This document shows, in pieces, positions 1 through 7,781 of a DNA stretch of 14,789 nucleotides. Position numbers and translations under genes: made by a program. The notes below the pieces were generated by a model. That model saw only the letters and a program-made list of their open reading frames with translations. It had not been told where the DNA came from and searched no databases. Every line of letters begins with the position of its first letter. Position 1 is the stretch's first letter. This stretch comes from Pleurotus ostreatus/Saccharomyces cerevisiae fusant (lineage: Eukaryota; Opisthokonta). The stretch spans positions 1 to 14,789 of the forward strand of contig JAMQCK010000856.1 in NCBI GenBank assembly GCA_024196135.1, written 5' to 3'.

Positions 1-139
1 GGAGGTAGAGAATGGCATAGGCGGCATATCTTATGTGAAGCGTACAACATGGGTGTCATATAGTCACAGCGCGGGGGGCCCAAAATCGCAGGAGAGCATT
101 CGACATGCAAACGGGTAGTAATACGTAGGAGGAGGGAAT

Positions 140-792
140 TTATGAGCGGGGCTTCTCCTGTAGTAAGGCGTCAGATACTCCGCGCAGATACGCGATAAGG
201 CGTGCGACTGACCTTCTTCTCCTTCCAGAGGGCGAGCAGACCGACGCCAGAGACCTTGACGATCTTGAAGCGCACACCCGGAATATCACCCTTTGCCTTA
301 CCCCGGCGACCGAAGCCGGAGATGAGGACCTCGTCGTTCTCGTCGACGAAGTTCAGGCAACCGTCGTTCTAACACGCTACGTCAGCACATCGTTCCCTCA
401 AAGACGGGCATTGACACGCACGGGCACGAAAGCAGTGACCTTCTTGCCGTTCTTGATGAGCTGCACGCGGACACACTTCCGGATAGCAGAGTTGGGCTGC
501 TTAGCCTCAACGCCGACCTTCTCGAGCACGATGCCCTTCGCGTGGGACGATCCACCAGTGGGGGACGTCTTGTAGATGTTGCCCAAGGCGCGCTTTTTGT
601 ACGCCTTGTCCGCCTACAAGTTTGCCAGAAGATCAGCAATCGCCTGAGGGAGGGATCCGGAAGGACGCACCCAGCGGTTCTCGCGGCGATCGTTGCGCAG
701 CTTGCGCGCGGCCTGAAGTCCACGGGGTTTGTTGGCTAGCGGAAGGTCATCAAGGGTGCCTCCGACGGCGGGGGCGGCGACGTACAGCCCAT
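140..792 (-). CDS. rps23: 40S ribosomal protein S23 (uS12 family), complete, five coding exons
   Basis: This is the small-subunit decoding-centre protein of cytosolic ribosomes. Minus-strand exons are 792-786, 735-671, 613-422, 368-213 and 157-140. The introns (50, 57, 53 and 55 bp) are all GT...AG, for example GTACGT at 785-780. They join in phase to 145 aa, the usual eukaryotic length. Visible landmarks are [12 protein letters not shown] near residue 5, [20 protein letters not shown] around 62-81, [16 protein letters not shown] from 87, and the C-terminus WKEKKEKPRS. Pro64, in KQPNS, matches the proline known to be hydroxylated in yeast and human Rps23. The first coding exon holds only ATG GGC T, and the last holds five codons plus stop. 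The start follows ATAAACA and gives MGSNKPRG. Identity is essentially certain. The 7 nt first exon is the least directly proven part. Confidence 0.97.
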
Positions 793-870
793 TGTTTATG
801 TCTTGACGCTGCGGCGGCGGGGCTGGCGGTGGTGAGCGATGGGCGAAACGTCGGAGTCTGAATTTTTCGC

Positions 871-921
871 TAAGTGTGACCCGTCACCAAGTCAGGTGAC
901 TAAGGTGGCTTAGCACGTGAC
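871..921. promoter_or_regulatory. Cluster of overlapping inverted repeats and an E-box upstream of rps23
   Basis: Three exact inverted repeats run end to end 84-121 bp upstream of the rps23 start: GTGAC-CC-GTCAC at 876-887, GTCACC-AAGTCA-GGTGAC at 883-900 and CTAAG-GTGG-CTTAG at 900-913. A CACGTGAC E-box follows at 914-921. TGAC/GTCA cores occur five times. bHLH factors such as Cbf1 bind CACGTG and bZIP factors bind TGAC half-sites. Use as the rps23 upstream activating region is inferred from position. Confidence 0.5.
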
Positions 922-2053
922 AAAAAGGTTCCAGACTCGCACGCCGTTCGACCTTGCCTTCTGCCAATGATGATCACCCCATTACCGTGGTTACTTTGGG
1001 ATTCTGCATGCTCGACCTCTTCGCTCTATGCGCCGCAATGCTCTTTCGAGGGACTCACGACATGCGCATCGCCCACAGGCGGCTGAACCTCTGCAAGCCG
1101 AAACAACAGTCCTTGCGCCGACCCCGCTCAATGCGAAGATTCAGTTCAACCGCGTCTTTCTGCTGCGTGTTCTTTCTACTTCTGAAGGCCCCTCGTGCTG
1201 TACCGTTCAGCCCAGACCCTCAGGTAGCACCCTCATCCCCAGCCTTCCTCGCGCGTTTCGCCGATCATCAGTGCGCTGGCGGCCTGCAGGCGCTTCTTCA
1301 ACCTTCCAAAGCGTTCTGTGCCCTCTCCAGTGTCGGTAAGTATCGTTTGCGGGCCGTCCTCTGAATGCAAACGTGTGTGCTTTACGCGTAAACTGTACCT
1401 CCTCACTGGTTCGAATTCCCTTGTTTCTGACGCGGTTCCCTCTGCCCGACTTCGATGCGTTCAACCGCGCACATTGTGCCGTCGCTATACCGCCCCCCGC
1501 TTTATGTTCAAACTCTGTCTTTGAAAGGCCGGTCAGTCTACTTCTGGATAGCCCCCCACCCGAGGGATCCTCTAAGGGATTGTCGACCGGATGCTTCCCC
1601 GATGGGTAATCTCTTGATCAGATGAGGTCGAATCGCCGTCAATGGCGTTCCGCCTGAATGCGTTCAGTCGGAGACGCTGCTCCTCCCTTGCCGGCCATTC
1701 TATAAAGGGAACAAATGCACTTGCCGCTGTAAGCGTGCATATCTGCTCCTGTAGTCAGAGGTGCCATGAATTTCATTGGCGTGTAACAGGGAAAACGGTG
1801 ACCTCGCGGATCTGGTCGGTCTTTCCGTCTTCATGTTCCCCTCGACATCGCACGGAGTCTCAATCGAGCTCAGCGCCGGCTTTGCTACGCCTGACAGAGC
1901 GCATCACTCAGCAGAGAGCGCCCTCAGATCCTGACATCATCCGTCATTGTGATGCCCGATGTCGGGCCAATATTTAGCTCGACGCCGGTTGCTCTCCTCT
2001 TTCCCTTGCGTTTCCCCTGCATCCAAGACACTGCACGATCGAACGCTACCATT
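922..2053. other. Long intergenic stretch without a supportable gene
   Basis: Several overlapping open frames occur here (954-1364 and 1028-1339 on plus, 1207-1464 on minus). None shows a recognisable domain, and overlapping frames of similar length are expected in GC-rich DNA. A GTAAGT at 1335 could be a splice donor but has no convincing partner. The last 80 bp (about 1985-2050) is pyrimidine-rich and looks like the leader of the downstream gene. An unrecognised short gene or a 5' untranslated exon cannot be excluded. Confidence 0.4.
1701..1706 (+). promoter_or_regulatory. TATAAA box candidate, far upstream of the Fe-ADH-like gene
   Basis: TATAAA sits in the context TTCTATAAAGGGAAC. It lies 353 bp before the chosen start codon at 2054, which is long for a leader unless there is a 5' UTR intron. 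A GTAAGC donor-like site occurs at 1729. It could instead be a chance match, with the real promoter in the CT-rich DNA near 1985-2050. Confidence 0.25.
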
Positions 2054-3591
2054 ATGGCTACTCTGAGCGGATTCTACGGCTGGACGGATACGCTCAAGGG
2101 CGTATACTACGGTCCTGGCGTCATCCAGGCCGCTCTTCCCAAACTCCTCTCTACCCTCGGCGGCAAGAAGGCGCTTATCGTGACCGGCAAGACCCTATAT
2201 CACAAGGTATGCTACTCCATTCAGTTCGATTTCTTCTTCTGTCTATTGACTTGGCCACCTGCAGACTGATGTCGTGAAGACCGTCGAGTCCATCCTTCGC
2301 GCCCACAACGCGTATGGCGCCGCGTTCTACGATATCGGCGAGCACTCCCCCATCGCTGGCATCCGCGCAGGTGCCGCCGCCTTCCGCGACAATGGCTGCG
2401 ACATCATCGTCTCTGTCGGCGGCGGCTCGCCCATCGATGCCTCAAAGGCCATCCTGTACTACATCCAGCAGGAGCGCGGTGGCGCGATGCCACTGCAGAT
2501 CGCCGTACCCACGACGCTCAGCGCGGCGGAGTACACCGTGGGCGCGGGTTTCACTGACGAGAAAGGGAACAAGACGGGGGTGATGTCGCCTGAACTGGCG
2601 CCGGCTGGGATTATCCTCGACGCGGAGCTCACGCTGGCGACTCCTGAGCGGCTCTGGTGAGTATGGGATGGTGAACCTGTCTGCATATCGTCCCTCTTAC
2701 TATCCTTGCAGGTTGTCGACGGGTCTCCGCGCGTTAGACCACGCGGTGGAAAACCTCTACCGCCCAGTCACTCCGATCCCGTTGAAGGCACTGGCCTACG
2801 CGGCGATTGCCGACCTCTTCGAGTATTTGCCCAAATCAAAGGCGGATCATGGGTCAGTCGAGGTGCGGCAGAAGCTGCAGATCGCGAGTTGGATGTCGCT
2901 CTGGCCGCTCAAGCAAGATGAAGGAAAATTTGCGTGAGTGTCGATTCATGATGAGCGTAATGATCACATTCCTGACTATATGCAGGCCGCTAGGGCTCTC
3001 GCATGGACTGGGCCATAAGCTTGGTAAGTCGGTCTGCGGGTAGCATGCAGGATTTGCGGGCTGAACGTGACGCAGGTGCAACATACGGTGAGGTTGAAGT
3101 GCAATGATGTCGGCTTCTGTATTAACGCAAGCAGGAATCCCGCACGGGATTACATCGGTGAGTGCTGAAGTAGTAACCTCGACATCGAGCCCAGCTCATT
3201 ATTTTATCTGTAGTGCTTGACGCTCGCGTCCGTCGTTGCTCTTCAAGCCGAGATAGGCTCCGAGGAAGACAAGCAGAGCCTTGCAAAGGCGCTCTTCTAC
3301 ATCCAGGAACCGTCGAAAGGCGACCTCAAGCAGGATGTCCTGACGCTTGCGTCGCGGATTCACGGGTGGGTTCTACCACCGTTGCTTGCTGCTTACCGAT
3401 ATTGAGTCAAATAACCACGTAGGCTTGTCGAATCTCTCGGGCTCGCGTCAAGCCTCGAAGGCTATAAGGTTCCCAAAGAAGACTTGACCAAGATAGCGGC
3501 GCAAACAGTGGGGAGCGAGGGCCCGCTTCATGCTAAGGTGTTAGGCTTGCTGAATGATATATACGTACCTGGCTTTAAGGTCGGTGCGTAA
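2054..3591 (+). CDS. Iron-containing alcohol dehydrogenase fold protein, maleylacetate reductase-like
   Basis: Exons are 2054-2206, 2265-2656, 2712-2933, 2986-3023, 3076-3087, 3135-3157, 3214-3365 and 3423-3591, all GT...AG, giving 386 aa, normal for the family. The N-terminal half binds NAD(P): VSVGGGSPIDASKA at about 100-113 and PTTLSAAE at 133-140. The C-terminal metal region has STGLRALDHAVE at 184-195 and LSHGLGHKLGATYGIPHG at 260-277. Metal-ligand histidines of the family are present as His192, His262 and His276, but the aspartate ligand is Arg188. Overall pattern is closest to maleylacetate reductases, which reduce maleylacetate to 3-oxoadipate in hydroxyquinol breakdown. The actual substrate is not shown by the sequence. 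No targeting signal is seen, so it is probably cytosolic. The frame stays open upstream to an ATG at 1952, but that extension is CT-rich leader-like DNA, and family homology begins at FYGWTDTLKGVYYGPG just after 2054. Confidence 0.9.
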
Positions 3592-4361
3592 GCCACAGAA
3601 GAGCCATGTACAATTATTACTTGGCTACATGTATATTGTTTATTAGTCCAAGGATCACGACGGTGTATGAATATTTCCGTTGACTGTGGTCTCGTTCCCT
3701 TGTCGTATTCTCTTGGTTTCGCCACTCGAAATTGGGATGGTTCCGATCTAAGACACTACGCTTGTCGTTGCTCTCCTATCAAAGACGAGGCCCCGTTGGA
3801 CCTCCATGATCACGCAATGTGGCAGTCGGTGCAGCAGTAGTAGTACTTGCTGTCATTGTTTCCGAGTAAGGGAATTCGAGCGCGGGGCCGAAGTCACAGT
3901 GTCACACAAATCCCCAAGTTGCCACGTTGCGGAATCGCTTTGTCTTGAACGTTGAACTTTGATCTTCTCTGAACTTGCGCCTCGAAGAAATTTCCATGCA
4001 TGCACTGCGAAGAACGTGACAACTCAAATGGACCTGCGGTGCACTGGGAACTCATCACCGCCTATATTTAGGAAAACGGCGCCGGTCTGACCGTCCAAGT
4101 ACTGTGCTCTCGGTCGAGGTCGCGCCGCCATACCATACACCATGACTATGCGCTTAACACCATCCGCAGGCTCCGCTAGTCCGACAAACGCAAGGAAGGC
4201 GATCGCTTCGGTCAATGCTTAATCGCCCGATTCGGAGGCAGCGATCACAGTCAGCTGAAGGCCAGGCTCGGTCAGATTTTTGGCCGCGATTCTCATGCCC
4301 CGACTCGCGCATCCACTCATCCATCGCACTCAATTACTCATGAGGTCATTTCGGTGGCTAC

Positions 4362-4390
4362 CGAGTCGTGCATAGTAGTGCATGGACTCG
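4362..4390 (+). promoter_or_regulatory. Compound repeat element just upstream of the NmrA-like gene's TATA box
   Basis: CGAGTC at 4362-4367 and GACTCG at 4385-4390 form an exact inverted repeat. Between them lie two direct copies of GTGCAT (4368-4373 and 4378-4383) separated by AGTA. The element ends 12 bp before the TATA box. Position and symmetry suggest a transcription-factor site, but the factor is unknown. Confidence 0.4.
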
Positions 4391-4402
4391 ACATGAGGGG
4401 CC

Positions 4403-4410
4403 TATAAGTA
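4403..4410 (+). promoter_or_regulatory. TATA box of the NmrA-like gene
   Basis: TATAAGTA lies 80 bp before the ATG at 4483. With a start site about 30 bp downstream, the leader would be roughly 50 nt, which is typical for this kind of genome. Confidence 0.6.
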
Positions 4411-4482
4411 TGGACTTCTTACTTCTTGGGCTGTTAACAACATCAGCGAACCTCACAGCTCAGTAACAAAGTCTCTTTCGAC

Positions 4483-5494
4483 ATGTCTGCTGGATTCAAG
4501 TCCATCGCCGTCGCTGGTGCGCAGGGCAGCATTGGAAAGGCCGTCCTCCAAGGCCTCACGTCTACGCCCGGCGTCTCCGTTCTCGTCCTCACGCGCAAGA
4601 CGACGCCGCGCCCAGACTGGCTACCCAAGGGGGTCGCGCACGCAGGCGTAGACTACGACGACGTTGATGGCACCGCGGCGGTACTCCGCGAGCACAAAGT
4701 CGAGGTCGTCGTCTTCCCTGGTTCCGGTATCCTTCAGCAGATCCCTCTCGCAGACGCTGCGAAGGCTGCGGGCGTACAGCTGTTTGTGCCGAGCGAGTAT
4801 GGGACGGTGGACCAGGCGTTTACTGTGGAGGAAGCCCCGGACTTTTTGGCACCAAAGGTCAAGGTTGCGCGTAAGCTCATTTTGTTCGAATTGCTTGAGG
4901 ATTACCCTGATATGTTCTGCGCAGAGCATCTGGAGGCTATCGGCCTTCCGTCTGTGCGCGTCTACGTGAGCTCTGAGAGAGACCATGTCGCTCCTCGGCT
5001 GACTTTTCTTTGCAGACGGGCGCGTTCCACGACTTTGCCCTCCCGCTCGTCGGCTACACGGTAAACAATAAGGTCAACATCCTCAAGGGACTTAAGGGAG
5101 ATACTCCAATGTCCATAACGCACACGAACGACATCGGAGGTAAGCCTGCGCACCTTTTCAGTGAGGCACTGCTCACTCTATTCCAGGTTTCATCGCCTAC
5201 GTGGTAACCCACTATCCGCTCTCCGACCTCGCTTTCAAGTCCTTCCGCATCGAAGGCGGCCACCTGTCGTTCAACCAGCTCGCTGCACTCCTCAATGCGC
5301 CCGTCGAGCACGTCGACGAGATACCGAGCAACTTCTACGACAAGACGTTCCTCGCGCAGGCGCAGACGTTCGTGGAGAGGGGGCTGCTGAACACGGAGAC
5401 GAAGGTTTGCGAGGGAGATGGTGCTGGCGGGGCAAACCACCTGTGGAAGGGCCATAAGTGGACGACGGTGAAGGAGTCCTTGAACTTGCAGTAG
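4483..5494 (+). CDS. NmrA-like / isoflavone reductase family NAD(P)-binding protein
   Basis: Exons are 4483-4870, 4925-4965, 5016-5139 and 5187-5494, giving 286 aa. The Rossmann nucleotide-binding loop GAQGSIG is at residues 12-18, after a short beta strand (SIAVAG). LFVPSEYGT at 100-108 is the characteristic PSE[YF]G segment of NmrA-like and isoflavone-reductase-like proteins. It is followed by APKVKVAQHLEAIGLP, whose lysines 125/127 sit where the family keeps its catalytic lysine. VYTGAFHDFALPLVGY follows. The first intron (4871-4924) contains no in-frame stop but must be removed to restore KVAQHLEAIGLP. The family includes reductases of aromatic compounds and redox-sensing regulators such as NmrA, and the sequence does not separate the two. 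It lies in the same direction as the upstream reductase but has its own TATA box. Probably cytosolic. Confidence 0.9.
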
Positions 5495-5623
5495 GAAACA
5501 AGCGACTCTGAAGAAAGTAGATAGCGTTGAAACAAATGACTGAACAATGACTTACCAGGGGAGGCTGCAACCTAAGTACAAGGAGCGCCCCACGATTCAG
5601 CGATTTGAACTCGAGAGTCGGAG

Positions 5624-7690
5624 CTGCCGCGTAGGTCCATTTGATGACGTCGATCAAGGACGGCACTTGCATCCGCCCGTCATGCACCGTGTCCTCGAGA
5701 TCCCCGAGCTGCAGCTGGCGATCGCCCAGGAACTCATACCGCCCGAAACCAGCTGGTATCGTCGCAGAACGGACCTTCACATGCTATCCCTCGTTTCGCA
5801 TTCGTGGAGATCCATAGCAGAACCCATGCGCTGGGAAGAGGGCAGTACCCTCGACGACATTCTCCGTATTTTGCCTACCGATGCATGGGCAATGTCAGAA
5901 GTCAACCTCATGGACTGCCGCGGGCATACTACCTCGTACAGAAAGCGGGTGCGTAGCTTGGTGTTCACCACATCGACGGTGATTGATCGAGCGTCTGCTA
6001 CGCCTGCTGCAGTGGATACACCGCCAGCTCGAATCGCATGATTGGAACGCACTTATGAGTCGAACTCGCTTTGTTCGAAGCTTTACCCTGTGCCAGCACG
6101 TTGGGTTGCAGGAGACGTTCGGAAATTTGCTGCCAACAATGCCACCTGCCGACGCGCTCTTTCCGAAGCTTTTGGAGCTGGTGCTGGCCATGGATGATTA
6201 CTGCCTGACGCAGTTCACCTCCATCCATGCAGCCTTCATCCTGGCGATCACCCCCAATCTCGCCCGTTTGGTCATCAAAAATTCATGCTGCGTCCCAAGT
6301 CATGCATACATCGATACATTGTCGCAGCTCGCACGACGCTCCCATGGACTTCAATCGGTCATACTCGACACTAGATACGCTTGTAGCGACCCGGCAACCT
6401 CTCCCATGGACGATGGACCCTCGCCATACAGAAACTTCCTTCAAGCCATCCACTTCTGCCCGTTACTCACCACTGTCAAACTCGATTTCTATGCGTCTAC
6501 TTACGACAGCCATATCATTGCCATCCTTGCCGCCCATCCGAACCTACAGAGCCTCGCGCTGGAGCTGGAGCGCTTAGATCCTGACGATCTCGACATGCTA
6601 GACGAATTCGACAAGTCGGAAGCGCTGCTGCTCGAACGAGGGATGATTCCGATACCCACGCCCAGTTTCCCCTCGCTCCGAGACGTATGCTCTGTGCAAC
6701 TTCCGCAAGCGATCTTGCGCGCTCTAATCGCGGCCGGCAATCGCACTATCCCTCTGTCTTCCCTACGATTGCATACGGACATACCCGACTACGCAGACTT
6801 TCACGAGACCCTATCGGCAGTACGCACGGGCTGCGACCCTGCGACGCTGACCGAGCTCTCTGTCGTGTACTTCTGCAAAGTCTTGACAGACGATACAACA
6901 ATCAACGTCCTCGATTTGCCGTCGCTCGCTCCAATCTCCTCTTTTGCACGTCTATCCGTCGTGAAGCTCGATGGTCTGGCTTGGGTCAACCTATCGGACG
7001 CCGGTTATGCAGAGGTCGCCCGCTGGTGGCCTGAACTCGTCAGCCTCGCCTTCGTAACCGACCGTTCGACGCCGGCCTGCTCACTGGCAGCGCTTATACC
7101 CTTCCGTCTGTCGTGCCCTCGACTGGAGTACCTGGAGCTGGCTCTCAGTGCGGAGGAGGTGCCGACCATCCCGAGCTCGGATACCCGATTGTCCACGACC
7201 ACGCCCGCCTCGCCTCGCTTCGAACTCTTTGTACGAGACTCGCCAATTGCCGAAGATGTGGACTCCGTCGCTCTCTTCCTATTCTCACTCTTTCCGACGA
7301 TACAGAAGGTCTCATACGATCTCGCGTGCGATGACGAGGACTTTCACCAGAAGAATTGGGATGCGGAGGTTGTGCAGGAAAGGAGGGAGGCATGGGGAAA
7401 GGTGAATGAGTTGATCGGGAACCACAGGAACGCCTGCATGTAGCTTTCGAATGTGAACGTCAAGCACGAATTCTGGCCTTTTACAAGGAGCAGAGACTCG
7501 CTTCGGATTAAATCCAGTCGTGCTGATAGATATTCGTGCCGCGCGAATCCAACGCATTGGGCGAGGTTGATTTTCGCCTGGGTCGACATTTCCCGTGGTG
7601 CGTGTGGGGAGTTCGCCTGGAGGCATCGCGATCTCGAACAGAGGGCATCCTACAAGATTCACAGCTTCGTATCGCAAGAGAACCACAGGT
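5624..7690 (+). repeat. Tandem duplication unit, first copy (F-box gene plus 3' flank)
   Basis: Clear similarity to the second copy begins at about 5624 (CTGCCGCGTAGGTCCAT) and runs through the whole F-box gene into its 3' flank. In the flank, GAGGTTGATTTTCGCC at 7563, GTGGGGAG at 7604 and ATCTCGAACAG at 7631 match 9727, 9772 and 9799 of the second copy. The last two are exactly 27 bp apart in both. Weak similarity may extend beyond each end, so the boundaries are approximate. Confidence 0.75.
5682..7443 (+). CDS. F-box protein with leucine-rich repeat-like C-terminus, tandem copy A
   Basis: Exons are 5682-5948 and 6013-7443, giving 565 aa. The F-box is at residues 1-45: MHRVLEIPELQLAIAQEL, then DLHMLSLVSHSWRSIAEPMRW. 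The rest has irregular leucine-rich strands such as FPKLLELVL, TPNLARLVI, HPNLQSLAL, WPELVSLAF and CPRLEYLEL. F-box proteins usually bring substrates to an SCF (Skp1-Cul1) ubiquitin ligase, with the LRR-like part expected to choose the target, which is unknown here. The two exons lie in different frames and join at a phase-0 intron (GTGCGT...CTGCAG, 64 bp) that copy B shares. The frame is open upstream to an ATG at 5547, but similarity between the copies supports the ATG at 5682. The gene starts only 187 bp after the NmrA-like stop codon. Confidence 0.83.
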
Positions 7691-7781
7691 ATGTGGCGCG
7701 CGGCGCTGCTCGGACCGTACTGCCGTGTAGGTCCATCTGATGACGTCTATTTACCGAGGACTGCACTTGCATCCGACCGCC
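7444..7781. other. Intergenic region between F-box copies, with a decayed esterase-promoter copy
   Basis: This is the 3' flank of copy A and the only upstream DNA of copy B. From about 7545 to 7660 it aligns with 9712-9830, which holds the promoter of the carboxylesterase. Where that promoter has TATAAAG at 9819, this copy has CTACAAGA at about 7650-7657. An ATG at 7691, encoding MWRAALLG, sits about where the esterase start would be. No intact gene is supported. Confidence 0.5.

Larger units (their letters stand above)
3592..4482. other. Intergenic region between the Fe-ADH-like and NmrA-like genes
   Basis: It holds the 3' UTR of the upstream gene (AT-rich to about 3650) and the promoter of the downstream gene (about 4330-4482). 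A short CAGCAGTAGTAGTACT microrepeat occurs at about 3831-3846. No coding region, RNA gene or mobile element is supported between them. An 8 bp palindrome CTCATGAG lies at 4337-4344, next to a Gcn4-like TTACTCA at 4334-4340. Confidence 0.5.

Noticed and set aside
954..1364. 136-codon plus-strand frame in the large gap
   Set aside because: It has no recognisable domain, lacks a clear ATG at its start, and overlaps a frame of similar length in another phase.
1408..1419. GGTTCGAATTCC resembling a tRNA B box
   Set aside because: The flanking bases do not form a T-arm stem, and no A box or acceptor stem is found at the right distance.
4024..4215. Minus-strand frame ending GAVFLNIGGDEFPVHRRSI, reminiscent of a BTB domain start
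   Set aside because: Only about 17 residues resemble the pattern and a stop follows at once. No continuation was found in other frames, so chance is more likely.
5547..5681. 45-residue N-terminal extension of F-box copy A
   Set aside because: It is in frame but not shared with copy B apart from a few residues before MHRVLE, and it would place the start almost at the 3' end of the NmrA-like gene.
5949..6041. Apparent frameshift between the F-box part and the LRR-like part of copy A
   Set aside because: The shift is explained by the phase-0 intron 5949-6012, shared in position and length with copy B.
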